Origin: Mxb001 sp964537955
Lineage (GTDB): Bacteria; Actinomycetota; Actinomycetes; S36-B12
Direction of reading: 5' to 3'
DNA: 64,000 nucleotides
Assembly: GCA_964537955.1 (NCBI GenBank)
Contig: CAZICY010000003.1
Coordinates: forward strand, 34,123 to 98,122
Positions 54,708 to 63,943 of this stretch are shown one piece after another. Both the position numbers and the translations under genes were made by a program. The stretch's first letter is position 1, and the number at the start of each line of letters is the position of its first letter. Under the pieces are notes generated by a model, which saw only the letters and a list, made by a program, of their open reading frames with translations, had not been told where the DNA came from and did not search any database.

Positions 54708-57596
54708 CGACGCCTTGGATCGTCGGGCCCGTCGAGCAGGCTTGGCAGCCGCTTCGGCGAGTCCGAGGTAGGGCCGCAGGAAGCGGCCCGTGTGGCTGTC
54801 CTCGACGGCGGCGATCTCCTCCGGACTGCCCTCGCTCACCACGCGACCCCCGCCGGAGCCCCCTTCGGGGCCCATGTCGATGATCCAGTCGGCGGACTTG
54901 ATGACGTCGAGATTGTGCTCGATGACAATGACGGTGTTGCCCTTGTCCACCAGGGTGTGGAGCACGCCCAGGAGCTTGCGGATGTCCTCGAAGTGCAGTC
55001 CGGTCGTGGGCTCGTCGAGGACGTAGACCGTGCGTCCCGTGGACCGCTTCTGCAACTCAGCGGCGAGCTTCACGCGCTGCGCTTCACCCCCGGACAGGGT
55101 GGGCGCGGACTGGCCCATGCGGACGTAGCCCAAGCCGACGTCGACAAGGGTCTGCAGGTGCCGCGCGATGGCCGGCACGGGCGCGAAGAACTCCAGCGCC
55201 TCCTCGATGGGCATGTCGAGAACCTCGGCGATGGTCTTGCCCTTGTAGTGCACCTCGAGGGTCTCGCGGTTGTAGCGGGCCCCGTGGCACTCCTCGCAGG
55301 GGACGTAGACGTCCGGGAGGAAGTTCATCTCGATCCGCAGCGTGCCGTCGCCGGCGCAGGCCTCGCAGCGACCGCCCTTGACGTTGAAGGAGAAGCGGCC
55401 CTGGAGATAGCCGCGCATCTTGGCCTCGGGGGTCTCTGCGAAGAGCTTGCGGATGTGGTCGAAGACCCCGGTGTAGGTGGCGGGATTGCTGCGGGGCGTG
55501 CGGCCGATCGGGCTCTGGTCGACGTGCACGACCTTGTCCACGTGCTCGAGCCCGGTCACGCGCTTGTGACGCCCGGGCACGACGCGCGCGCCATTGAGCT
55601 CACGTGCCAGCGACGCGTAGAGCACGTCGTTGACGAGCGTCGACTTGCCCGAGCCGCTCACCCCTGTCACGGCCACGAGGCAGCCGAGGGGGAAGGACAC
55701 AGAGACATCGCGCAGGTTGTGCTCGGACGCGCCCTCGACGCGCAGGGCCCGCTTGGTGTCAACGGGACGGCGTACGAGGGGTGCCCCGATGGCCAAGCGT
55801 CCGGAGAGGTAGGCGCCGGTGAGCGACTCCTTGCTGTCCATGAGATCAGCGACGGGGCCGCTCACCACGATCCGTCCGCCGTGCTCCCCCGCGCCCGGGC
55901 CGATGTCGACGACCCAGTCGGCTGTGCGGATCGTCTCCTCGTCGTGCTCGACCACGATGAGGGTGTTGCCCAGGTCGCGCAGGCGCACCAGCGTCTCGAT
56001 GAGGCGCTGGTTGTCGCGCTGGTGCAGGCCGATGCTGGGCTCGTCGAGGACGTAGAGGACCCCCACGAGCCCCGAGCCGATCTGCGTGGCGAGCCGGATC
56101 CGCTGTGCCTCACCGCCCGCCAGGGTGCCGGCAGCGCGGTCCAGGGACAGGTAGTGCAGTCCGACGTCGATGAGGAAGCGCAGCCGCTCGTTGACCTCCT
56201 TGAGCACCCGCTCGGCGATCTGCGCGTCGCGTCCGTCCAGGCGCAGCCCGAGGAGGAACTCGGCTGCCTCGCCGATGGGCAGACCGGCGATCTCGGCGAT
56301 GGAGCGCCCACCGACGGTCACGGCAAGGCTCACGGGCTTCAGGCGCGCGCCACCGCACGCCTCGCACGGGACCTCCCTCATGTATCCCGCGAAGCGCTCC
56401 CTGCTCGTGTCGGTCTCGGCCTCGGCGTGCCGCCTCTCCACGTAGGGGACGACGCCCTCGAAGGCCGTGTAGTAGCTGCGCTGCCGGCCGTAGCGGTTGC
56501 GATAGCGCACGTGGATCTCGGTGGGATGTCCGTAGAGCAGGGACCTGCGTGCCTTGGCGGGCAGCTTCGACCAGGGTGTGTCCATGTCGAAGCCGAGTTC
56601 GTCCGCGAGGGCCTCGACCAAGCGCTGGAAGTAGTCGGTCACGTGTCCCCCGGACCACGGGGCCAAAGCGCCCTCGTCGAGGCTCAGGCTCGGGTCGGGC
56701 ACCACCAACTCGGGGTCGACCTCCATGCGCGTGCCGAGGCCGGTGCACTCCGGGCACGCCCCGAACGGGGAGTTGAAGGAGAAGGAACGCGGCTCGAGCT
56801 CCTCGAATGACAGGTCGTCGTCGAGGCACGCGAGGTGCTCGCTGTAGGTGCGCTCGCGACCCGGATCCCCTTCCGGGACGTCCACGAGTTCGGCGATGAC
56901 GAGGCCGCCCGAGAGCCTCAGCGCCGTCTCGACGGAGTCCGCGAGCCGGCGGCGCGCCGACGACTTGGCGACCGCGCGGTCGACGACCACCTCGATGGTG
57001 TGCTTCTCCTGCTTCTTGAGCGCGGGCACCTCCTCCAAAGCGTGCACGACACCATCGACGCGCACGCGCGCATAGCCCTGGGCCTGCAGTTGACGGAAGA
57101 GATCGACGTACTCCCCCTTGCGCTCACGCACGACCGGGCTCAGCACCTGGAAGCGCGTCCCGTCGGGGAGTTCGAGGAGTCGGTCGACGATCTGCCCCGG
57201 GGTCTGGCGGGCGATGGGCTTGCCGCACTCCGGGCAATGCGGCTTGCCGATGCGGGCGAAGAGCAGGCGGAGGTAGTCATAGACCTCGGTGATGGTGCCC
57301 ACGGTCGAACGCGGATTGCGCGAGGTCGACTTCTGGTCGATCGACACCGCGGGCGACAGCCCCTCGATGAAGTCGACGTCCGGCTTGTCCATCTGGCCGA
57401 GGAATTGCCGGGCGTACGCCGACAGGCTCTCGACGTAGCGCCGCTGCCCCTCGGCGAAGATCGTGTCGAAGGCGAGGCTGGACTTGCCGGAGCCGGACAG
57501 GCCTGTGAAGACGATGAGGGCATCGCGAGGCAGATCGAGGGACACGTCCTTGAGGTTGTGCTCCCGGGCCCCGCGCACGACAAGACGGTCCGACAC
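54705..57596 (-). CDS. uvrA: Excinuclease ABC subunit A
   Basis: This 963-residue protein has two ABC ATPase modules: GLSGSGKSSLAFDT at the N-terminus and GVSGSGKSTLVND near residue 660. The zinc fingers CPECG...(first) and CEACAGDGT...CEECHG are present, as are LAGGEAQR and LSGGEAQR signatures. It detects DNA damage with UvrB. The GTG at 57596 has TAGCCT 6 nt upstream. Confidence 0.97.
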   Translation of the reverse strand: MSDRLVVRGAREHNLKDVSLDLPRDALIVFTGLSGSGKSSLAFDTIFAEGQRRYVESLSAYARQFLGQMDKPDVDFIEGLSPAVSIDQKSTSRNPRSTVGTITEVYDYLRLLFARIGKPHCPECGKPIARQTPGQIVDRLLELPDGTRFQVLSPVVRERKGEYVDLFRQLQAQGYARVRVDGVVHALEEVPALKKQEKHTIEVVVDRAVAKSSARRRLADSVETALRLSGGLVIAELVDVPEGDPGRERTYSEHLACLDDDLSFEELEPRSFSFNSPFGACPECTGLGTRMEVDPELVVPDPSLSLDEGALAPWSGGHVTDYFQRLVEALADELGFDMDTPWSKLPAKARRSLLYGHPTEIHVRYRNRYGRQRSYYTAFEGVVPYVERRHAEAETDTSRERFAGYMREVPCEACGGARLKPVSLAVTVGGRSIAEIAGLPIGEAAEFLLGLRLDGRDAQIAERVLKEVNERLRFLIDVGLHYLSLDRAAGTLAGGEAQRIRLATQIGSGLVGVLYVLDEPSIGLHQRDNQRLIETLVRLRDLGNTLIVVEHDEETIRTADWVVDIGPGAGEHGGRIVVSGPVADLMDSKESLTGAYLSGRLAIGAPLVRRPVDTKRALRVEGASEHNLRDVSVSFPLGCLVAVTGVSGSGKSTLVNDVLYASLARELNGARVVPGRHKRVTGLEHVDKVVHVDQSPIGRTPRSNPATYTGVFDHIRKLFAETPEAKMRGYLQGRFSFNVKGGRCEACAGDGTLRIEMNFLPDVYVPCEECHGARYNRETLEVHYKGKTIAEVLDMPIEEALEFFAPVPAIARHLQTLVDVGLGYVRMGQSAPTLSGGEAQRVKLAAELQKRSTGRTVYVLDEPTTGLHFEDIRKLLGVLHTLVDKGNTVIVIEHNLDVIKSADWIIDMGPEGGSGGGRVVSEGSPEEIAAVEDSHTGRFLRPYLGLAEAAAKPARRARRSKAS

Positions 57597-57624
57597 AGGG
57601 GCAGGCTAGCCGTAGGGTGAGACG
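57597..57624. promoter_or_regulatory. Compact divergent leaderless promoter pair uvrA / metallo-hydrolase
   Basis: The 28-bp gap holds TAGCCT on the minus strand (57608-57603) and TAGGGT on the plus strand (57613-57618). Each is exactly 6 nt from its GTG (57596 and 57625), with 4 bp between boxes. Confidence 0.55.
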
Positions 57625-58278
57625 GTGACCTACTCAGGAGACGTCCGGGTCGGTGGACCCGCGGACGTGCGCGAGCTGCCCGGCCTGGTCCTGTCCAAGC
57701 TGGCCGTGGGGCCGATGGACAACAACGCCTACCTGCTGCGGTGCCGGGAGACCGGGGAGCAGGTCCTCATCGACGCGGCGGCGGATCCCGAGGCCCTCCT
57801 GGACCTCATCGGGACTGACGGCATCGAGGCCGTCATCACGACCCATCGCCATGCCGACCACTGGCAGGCCCTGGGGGCCGTCGTTGCCGCGACGGGAGCG
57901 ACGACCGTCGCCGGGCGACTCGATGCCGAGGGCATCCCCGTGGCCACCGACATCCTGCTGGACGACGGCGACGAGGTGGCGTTCGGCTCGGTGGTCCTGC
58001 GCGCGATCCACCTCGTGGGCCACACGCCCGGGTCGATCGCCCTGCTCTACGACGACCCCGAGGGGCAGCCGCACCTCTTCACCGGCGACTGCATCTTCCC
58101 CGGCGGTGTCGGCAAGACGGCCAACGCCGAGGAGTTCGCCTCGCTCTATGGCGATGTGGTGTCGAAGGTCTTCGAGGTCCTGCCCGACGAGACCTGGGTC
58201 TATCCCGGCCACGGCAGCGACACCACCCTGGGCCGGGAGCGGCCGGCACTCGCCGAATGGGCCGCCCGCGGCTGGTGA
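57625..58278 (+). CDS. Metallo-beta-lactamase-fold hydrolase (glyoxalase II-like)
   Basis: This 217-residue hydrolase has the metal motif THRHADHW (His74, His76, Asp78, His79). Further ligands lie in VGHTPGS, FTGDCIF and YPGHGSDTTLG. The order matches glyoxalase II-like thioesterases. An orthologue divergent to uvrA is common in actinobacteria. Substrate is not known. Confidence 0.88.
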   Translation: MTYSGDVRVGGPADVRELPGLVLSKLAVGPMDNNAYLLRCRETGEQVLIDAAADPEALLDLIGTDGIEAVITTHRHADHWQALGAVVAATGATTVAGRLDAEGIPVATDILLDDGDEVAFGSVVLRAIHLVGHTPGSIALLYDDPEGQPHLFTGDCIFPGGVGKTANAEEFASLYGDVVSKVFEVLPDETWVYPGHGSDTTLGRERPALAEWAARGW

Positions 58279-58297
58279 GGCTGGCGCCGGGGGGCGC

Positions 58298-59299
58298 CTA
58301 GGAGCCGGCATCCTCCTCGTGCGGCTTGGGCTTGGTGATGGTGCCCGCGTGCGCCGTCGCAGACGGGTCCTTGCGGACCTTGATCCACGAGGCGACCGCG
58401 GCGATGATCAGGACACCAGCGATCACGCACAGGGAGAAGACCGTCGGGATCTTCGGGATGTCGTTGTTGACCTCGTGGGCGAAGGTGAGAATGAGCTTGA
58501 AGCCGATGAAGACGAGGATGATCGACAGGCCCGTCGAGAGGTAGATGAGCTTGCTCAGCAGTCCCTTGAGCAGGAAGTAGAGCGCCCGCAGGCCGAGAAG
58601 CGCCGCCGCATTGGCGGTGAAGACGAGGTACGGCTCCTGCGTCACGCCGAATGTCGCCGGGATGGAGTCGAGCGCGAAGAGCAGGTCGGTGGACGCGATC
58701 GCCAGCATGACGAGCATGAGCGGCGTGGCCATCCGACGCCCGTCGATCCGGACGAAGAGCTTGGTGCCGTGGTAGTCCGGAGTGACGGGATACCACTTGC
58801 GGACGGTGCGAACGACGAAGTTGTCCTTTGGCTCGGGATCGACGTCGCGATGACGGAAGAGTTGAATGCCCGTCCAGATGAGGATCGCGCCGAAGATCAC
58901 GAACGTGAAGGAGAATGCCGCGAGCGCGGCCGCGCCGATGGCGATGAAGATCGCCCGCAGCACGAGTGCGAGGACCACACCGACGAGGAGGACACGCTGG
59001 TGATAGATGCTCGGCACGGCGAACTGCGCCAGGATGATGACGAACACGAACAGGTTGTCCACCGACAGTGACTTCTCCACCAGGTACGCCGCGAAGTACT
59101 GGGTGCCGAGGGCGCTGCCCTGCCAGACCCAGATGAACACGCCGAAGGCGACGGCAACCGCGATGTAGAAGATCGACCAGATGGCAGCCTCGCGGAAAGA
59201 GACGTCATGGGGCTTGCGGCTGACGGTGAAGAAGTCCATCACCACGAGCAGCAGGATGGCGCCGACCGTCACCAGCCACATCGTGAGCGAAACGCTCAA
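58298..59299 (-). CDS. TerC family integral membrane protein
   Basis: This 333-residue protein has nine membrane helices. The two acidic motifs EKSLSVDNLFVF (about 74-85) and ASTDLLFALDSIPA (about 203-216) are those of TerC/Alx. Relatives export Mn2+ or help metal loading of exported proteins. The start is TTG at 59299, unusual here, and is supported by GGGAGGG 4 nt upstream. A TAGCGT box at 59335-59330 could give its own transcript. Confidence 0.88.
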   Translation of the reverse strand: MSVSLTMWLVTVGAILLLVVMDFFTVSRKPHDVSFREAAIWSIFYIAVAVAFGVFIWVWQGSALGTQYFAAYLVEKSLSVDNLFVFVIILAQFAVPSIYHQRVLLVGVVLALVLRAIFIAIGAAALAAFSFTFVIFGAILIWTGIQLFRHRDVDPEPKDNFVVRTVRKWYPVTPDYHGTKLFVRIDGRRMATPLMLVMLAIASTDLLFALDSIPATFGVTQEPYLVFTANAAALLGLRALYFLLKGLLSKLIYLSTGLSIILVFIGFKLILTFAHEVNNDIPKIPTVFSLCVIAGVLIIAAVASWIKVRKDPSATAHAGTITKPKPHEEDAGS

Positions 59300-59418
59300 A
59301 GCACCCTCCCGGGGAGAAGTAGACGGCTCACGCTATCCGGCTCCATCGCGCGGCGCCGCACGACATCCCGGTCTCCCTCGCAGGTCCTGACCACGTCGTG
59401 CTCGGCGAGGCCCCTCAT
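59296..59418 (-). CDS. Possible 40-residue small ORF bridging uvrB and the terC-like gene
   Basis: An ATG at 59418 overlaps the uvrB stop (ATGA). The frame runs 40 codons to a TGA that overlaps the TTG start of the terC-like gene (TTGA). The product would be charged, with one cysteine, an Arg-rich centre and a hydrophobic end. No family is recognised. In high-GC DNA such a frame can be open by chance, so this is tentative. Confidence 0.3.
   Translation of the reverse strand: MRGLAEHDVVRTCEGDRDVVRRRAMEPDSVSRLLLPGRVL
59330..59335 (-). promoter_or_regulatory. Candidate -10 box for the terC-like gene
   Basis: TAGCGT on the minus strand would give a leader of about 25-30 nt including GGGAGGG. 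Confidence 0.35.
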
Positions 59419-61463
59419 GCCTGACCGGCCTCCTGCATGCCGCGCAGCTCGCGCTTGAGCTCGGATACCTCGTCCCGGTAACGCGCCGCAAGCTCGAACT
59501 GCAGTTCTGCCGCAGCCTGGTGCATGCTCGCGGTGAGCTCCTCGATGAGGGCGACGAGGTCCTGGCCGGCGAGCGATCTCGCCCGGACGCCAGCCTGCGC
59601 CTTGCCGAGGAGCTCGCTGGTGTCCGCGTCCTCTCGAGCAAGCAGGTCCGTGATGTCACCGATCTTCTTGCGCAGGGGTGCGGGATCGATGCCGTGCTCG
59701 GTGTTGTACGCCACCTGCTTCTCGCGGCGCCTGTTGGTCTCGTCGATGGCCCGGGCCATCGACGCGGTGACTGTGTCGGCGTACATGTGCACCTCGCCGC
59801 TCACGTTGCGGGCAGCGCGACCGATGGTCTGGATGAGCGAAGTCTCGGACCTGAGGAAGCCCTCCTTGTCGGCGTCGAGGATGCTCACCAGCGACACCTC
59901 GGGCAGGTCCAGACCCTCGCGCAGGAGATTGATCCCCACCAGCACGTCGAACTCCCCCATGCGCAGCTCCCTCAGCAGTTCCACGCGTCGGAGGGTGTCG
60001 ACTTCGCTGTGGAGGTAGCGCACGCGCACGCCGTTCTCCTCGAGGTAGGCCGTGAGGTCCTCCGCCATGCGCTTGGTGAGCGTCGTCACGAGGACGCGCT
60101 CAGATCTGGCTGCGCGGATGCGGATCTGCTCCATGAGGTCGTCGATCTGGCCCTGCGTCGGCTTGACCACGACCTGCGGATCGACCAGGCCGGTCGGGCG
60201 GATGACCTGCTCCACGAACTCCCCGCCGGACTGGGTCAGCTCGAAGGGCCCGGGAGTGGCGGAGAGGTAGACGGTCTGGCCGGTCCGCTCCCGGAACTCC
60301 TCCCACCGCAACGGTCGGTTGTCCATGGCACTGGGCAGGCGGAAACCGTGCTCGACCAGCGTGCGCTTGCGGCTCATGTCGCCCTCGTACATCGCGCCGA
60401 TCTGCGGCACGGTCACGTGCGACTCGTCGACGATGAGAAGGAAGTCCTCGGGGAAGTAGTCCAGGAGGCAGTTGGGGGGCGACCCCTGCTCCCGCCCGTC
60501 GATGTGCCGGGAGTAGTTCTCGATCCCCGAGCAGCTGCCGACCTGGCGCATCATCTCGATGTCGTACGTCGTGCGCATGCGCAGGCGCTGCGCCTCCAGC
60601 AGTTTGCCCTGCCCCTCGAGCTCGGCAAGCCGGTCAGCGAGTTCCGCCTCGATGCCCGCGATGGCGCGTGCCATCCGCTCCGGGCCGGCCACGTAGTGCG
60701 TGGCCGGGAAGACATAGAGCTCCTCGTCCTCCGTGAGGATCTCGCCGGTGACCGGGTGCAGCGTCATGAGCCGCTCGACCGTGTCGCCGAACATCTCGAT
60801 GCGGACGGGATGCGTCTCGTACACGGGGAAGATCTCGAGGGTGTCCCCGCGAACGCGGAAGGTGCCCCGCTCGAAGCTGGTGTCGTTTCGTGCGTACTGG
60901 ATGTCGACCAGTCGCCGCAGCAGTGCGTCGCGATCGTGCTCCTCGCCCACGCGCAGGCGCAGCATCCGGTCGACGTACTCCTGGGGAGTGCCGAGACCGT
61001 AGATCGCCGAGACGGTGGCCACCACGACGACATCGCGCCTGGTGAGCAGGGAGTTGGTGGCCGAGTGCCGGAGTCGCTCGACCTCCTCGTTGATCGACGA
61101 GTCCTTCTCGATGTAGGTATCGGTCTGCGGGACGTACGCCTCAGGCTGGTAGTAGTCGTAGTACGAGACGAAGTACTCGACCGCGTTGTTCGGAAGCAGC
61201 TCGCGGAACTCATTGGCCAGCTGCGCCGCGAGGGTCTTGTTGGGCGCCATGATCAGCGTGGGGCGCTGCACGCGCTCGATCAGCCAGGCGGCGGTGGCGC
61301 TCTTGCCCGTGCCCGTCGCGCCCAGCAGCACGATGTCGCGCTCCCCCGCCTCGATCCGAGCGGCCAGGTCCTCGATCGCCTGAGGCTGGTCGCCGGAGGG
61401 CTCGTAGTCCGCGATGACGTCAAGCGGAGCCACCGTCCTCACGAGATCGGTGACGGGGCGCAC
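59415..61463 (-). CDS. uvrB: Excinuclease ABC subunit B
   Basis: This 682-residue helicase-like protein has P-loop LLGATGTGKSA (46-56), the beta-hairpin YYDYYQPEAYVPQTDTYIEK region near 100, DESHV and a C-terminal UVR domain that contacts UvrC. The GTG at 61463 has TAGGCT 6 nt upstream and no ribosome site. Confidence 0.97.
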   Translation of the reverse strand: MRPVTDLVRTVAPLDVIADYEPSGDQPQAIEDLAARIEAGERDIVLLGATGTGKSATAAWLIERVQRPTLIMAPNKTLAAQLANEFRELLPNNAVEYFVSYYDYYQPEAYVPQTDTYIEKDSSINEEVERLRHSATNSLLTRRDVVVVATVSAIYGLGTPQEYVDRMLRLRVGEEHDRDALLRRLVDIQYARNDTSFERGTFRVRGDTLEIFPVYETHPVRIEMFGDTVERLMTLHPVTGEILTEDEELYVFPATHYVAGPERMARAIAGIEAELADRLAELEGQGKLLEAQRLRMRTTYDIEMMRQVGSCSGIENYSRHIDGREQGSPPNCLLDYFPEDFLLIVDESHVTVPQIGAMYEGDMSRKRTLVEHGFRLPSAMDNRPLRWEEFRERTGQTVYLSATPGPFELTQSGGEFVEQVIRPTGLVDPQVVVKPTQGQIDDLMEQIRIRAARSERVLVTTLTKRMAEDLTAYLEENGVRVRYLHSEVDTLRRVELLRELRMGEFDVLVGINLLREGLDLPEVSLVSILDADKEGFLRSETSLIQTIGRAARNVSGEVHMYADTVTASMARAIDETNRRREKQVAYNTEHGIDPAPLRKKIGDITDLLAREDADTSELLGKAQAGVRARSLAGQDLVALIEELTASMHQAAAELQFELAARYRDEVSELKRELRGMQEAGQA

Positions 61464-61475
61464 CGGCCCAGCCTA
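61464..61475 (-). promoter_or_regulatory. Leaderless promoter of uvrB overlapping the coaE stop codon
   Basis: On the minus strand TAGGCT (61475-61470) is exactly 6 nt before the GTG at 61463. Its TAG is the stop codon of coaE. Confidence 0.5.
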
Positions 61476-62069
61476 GGCGCCCTGGGCGATCAGCTCCCGC
61501 CAGAGTGCATCCACGGAGCGCGCGAGGTCCTGCGGGTCCCCCGAGTTGTCGACGACGTGGTCGGCGATCGCCAGGCGTTCCTCGCGGGTGGCCTGGGCCC
61601 TTATCCGGCGCTCCGCGTCCTCCCGATCCATGCCACGATCCATCAGCCGGGCCAAGCGCAGGTCGTCGGACGCATCGACCACCACGATGGCGTCCCATCC
61701 TCCGAGGGCCCCGGGGCCCTGCTCCACCAGCAGCGGCATGTCGTAGACAACTACGGCACCACTTGGGGCGGAGGCGAGGAGTTCGGCACTGCGCGCGGCG
61801 ATGCGTGGATGGGTGATCGAATTGAGCCGGGCGAGTGCTTCGGCGTCGGAGAAGACGATCTCCGCCAGCTGCGTCCGCCGGAGGCGACCGTCGGCGCCGA
61901 TGACACCGGGGCCGAAGGCCTCGCGGATCTCCTCCCATGCGGGCTGGCCGGGCTCGACGATCTCGCGGGCGATGACGTCCGCGTCCACGACGACCGCGCC
62001 CCTCTCGGCGAACAGGCTCGCGACTGTGCTCTTGCCCGACCCGATGCCACCCGTCAGCGCAATTCTCAC
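61473..62069 (-). CDS. coaE: Dephospho-CoA kinase
   Basis: This 198-residue P-loop kinase performs the last step of CoA synthesis. Walker A is TGGIGSGKST (6-15), DADVIAREIV and DMPLLVEQG are the substrate segments, and RMDREDAERRI-like (here RGMDREDAERRIRAQ) is the lid. The short form lacks the C-terminal UPF0157 extension of some actinobacteria. The GTG at 62069 overlaps the stop of the upstream membrane-protein gene (GTGA). Confidence 0.94.
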   Translation of the reverse strand: MRIALTGGIGSGKSTVASLFAERGAVVVDADVIAREIVEPGQPAWEEIREAFGPGVIGADGRLRRTQLAEIVFSDAEALARLNSITHPRIAARSAELLASAPSGAVVVYDMPLLVEQGPGALGGWDAIVVVDASDDLRLARLMDRGMDREDAERRIRAQATREERLAIADHVVDNSGDPQDLARSVDALWRELIAQGA

Positions 62070-63922
62070 GTCGGAGCCGCCGGATCGAAGGGTCCGAAGG
62101 CGACGTAGTCCACGCACACGGGCGCAGCCCCCGCAGGGACTGAGAGACGAACCGAGGTCACCGCCGACACGAGCACACTCTGCACGCTCCCTAACCCCTG
62201 CTCCACGGGCACATCCTGCCCGGCGAGGTCAGCCCTGACGCGAACAACGGACGGCGCTTCCGACAGGTACCCCATCTCCATCCCCCAGTTCCAGTTGTAC
62301 ATCTCGCGAGAGACGGGAACCTCGACCTCAGGCCCCCCGGGCCGCAGCAGGTAACCACATCCAGGCTGAGGGCCAGGCCACGTCCGAGACTGCTGCGCGA
62401 CATCGCCGGGCACGATCAGGCCCGATGGGCTCACGACCTGCATCTGGGGCGTCGGGACGTCGAACCGAATCGGCAGCCCTAGTGGGGACAGCATGCGCGA
62501 GACGCGCGCGTCCGACGGAAGGAACGCCGGGAAGACGACATTGTCAGGCGCGTTGGAGTTGAAGATGACCGCTGGACCGAGTGCCTTCGCACTCGCCAGC
62601 AGTTTGTCCGTCCACGGCCTTGGTGAGTTCGGTCCCAGGCCGTCCATCTGGATCGACCAGGTCACGAGTGCACTCATGCTCACGGCGCCGAGGAGGATCA
62701 ATGAAGCTCCGCGCGCGAAGCCCGCCATACGCGGCGGAATCTGGACGAGCCACGCGCCATTCGTCCGCCGCTCGATCACCGTGGACGAAATCAGGTATAG
62801 CCCACTGAGCACCAGCGGAGCTACCAGATCGGCGCTGTAGCGCGAGTCCAGGGACGCGAACTGCCCGAGGGTCCCGAACCGCGAACTGCCCACGATGAGG
62901 GCCCACGCCGCCAGGGCGTAGGTCGTTCCGGCAAGCACGATCCAGACGGCACGGCGACGCGCGGCAACTGCCACCACGACCACCGCGCAAGCCAGCAGCC
63001 CGAGTGCCCACTGGAGCCATGTCGGGGCCATGGGGAAGGCCCCCTGCAAACCGAAGACGGGCTGCCAAGTCCCTCCGACAAGCGAGGGCAGGACGATTCC
63101 CAGGCCGGCCGTGAGCGCGAAGCCAAGGAGCCCCTCAAGTGGGGGAATGGATAGCTGCGCCTCACCGGGGACTTCCTTTGCGGTTGCCATGAGGAAGACG
63201 ACGGCGTACACGAGCGTGACTGCAAGGACCGCGCCGGTGATGGTTGCGGCTCGGCGCTTCCAGTCCAACTGGGAACGGTCGATGCCCGGGAGGACCCATA
63301 CGAGCCAGAGGAACGGGATCAGGATGAGGAGTGACTTCTGCCAGAACGCGAGAGCGCCAAGAAACGACGCCGCAGTCGCCACGAGCCAGAGCTTCCTCGG
63401 AGCGTTCATGTACTCCAGCGCGCAGAGCAAGACAGCGGCCATGCCGGCCAGGAGCCCATAGACCTGCAGTCCAGCCGCCCACCACATGGTGGGCTGGATG
63501 TTCAGGGGGCAGAGGGCGAGCACCGCAAGTGCCAGGAGAACCTGGGGTCGACGACCGAAAAGGCGTTCGAAGACGAGCCACCACAGCACAGTGGAGGCGA
63601 GGATGAGAACTGCGAGGACCAGAATGGCCAGCTCGTAGTTCAGGGGGCTCAGCGCCGTGATCACCCAGACCAGCACGAACTGGCCCGGCATGAAGTGCCC
63701 GTTGTACTCCTGGAGCACATAGCCAAGGAAGTCCAGCTCGACAGTGCGCTCCACGTAGGACCAGTCGTCCTGGAACCAACTCCACTGGCGCATCGCCCAC
63801 AGCTTCACGAGCATGGACAGCACGACGATGCCCACGCCCGCCGGCCGATAGAGGCGGGCAGGCAGTGCCGAGAGGTCCTGTCTATCCCCGGGTGGAGCGG
63901 CGGTCGACGACGTCGCGGTCAC
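62066..63922 (-). CDS. Large membrane protein, GT-C glycosyltransferase-like
   Basis: This 618-residue protein has about ten to twelve hydrophobic helices over residues 28-440, then an outside domain of about 180 residues. The first outside loop carries WFQDDWSYVERT with Asp52-Asp53, the place where GT-C transferases using lipid-linked sugars have their catalytic acid. NGHFMPGQF follows. The family beyond GT-C-like cannot be assigned. GGGGAG precedes the GTG by about 4 nt. It sits between rpsA and coaE, which are usually neighbours, and its base composition looks slightly less GC-rich than the flanks. Confidence 0.7.
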   Translation of the reverse strand: MTATSSTAAPPGDRQDLSALPARLYRPAGVGIVVLSMLVKLWAMRQWSWFQDDWSYVERTVELDFLGYVLQEYNGHFMPGQFVLVWVITALSPLNYELAILVLAVLILASTVLWWLVFERLFGRRPQVLLALAVLALCPLNIQPTMWWAAGLQVYGLLAGMAAVLLCALEYMNAPRKLWLVATAASFLGALAFWQKSLLILIPFLWLVWVLPGIDRSQLDWKRRAATITGAVLAVTLVYAVVFLMATAKEVPGEAQLSIPPLEGLLGFALTAGLGIVLPSLVGGTWQPVFGLQGAFPMAPTWLQWALGLLACAVVVVAVAARRRAVWIVLAGTTYALAAWALIVGSSRFGTLGQFASLDSRYSADLVAPLVLSGLYLISSTVIERRTNGAWLVQIPPRMAGFARGASLILLGAVSMSALVTWSIQMDGLGPNSPRPWTDKLLASAKALGPAVIFNSNAPDNVVFPAFLPSDARVSRMLSPLGLPIRFDVPTPQMQVVSPSGLIVPGDVAQQSRTWPGPQPGCGYLLRPGGPEVEVPVSREMYNWNWGMEMGYLSEAPSVVRVRADLAGQDVPVEQGLGSVQSVLVSAVTSVRLSVPAGAAPVCVDYVAFGPFDPAAPT

Positions 63923-63943
63923 GCCGCTCCCCCACGGATCGAA

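Noticed and set aside
54210..56810. 866-codon plus-strand ORF
   Set aside because: Antisense shadow of uvrA and the Rieske gene; His/Asp/Gly-rich composition typical of complementary-strand reading with no family motifs.
59300..59414. Manganese (yybP-ykoY) riboswitch upstream of the terC-like gene
   Set aside because: Such elements often precede TerC genes, but the conserved loop sequences of that motif are not found here; the region reads as a small ORF with a -10 box.
59520..62108. 862-codon plus-strand ORF
   Set aside because: Antisense shadow of uvrB and coaE, whose motifs are complete on the minus strand.
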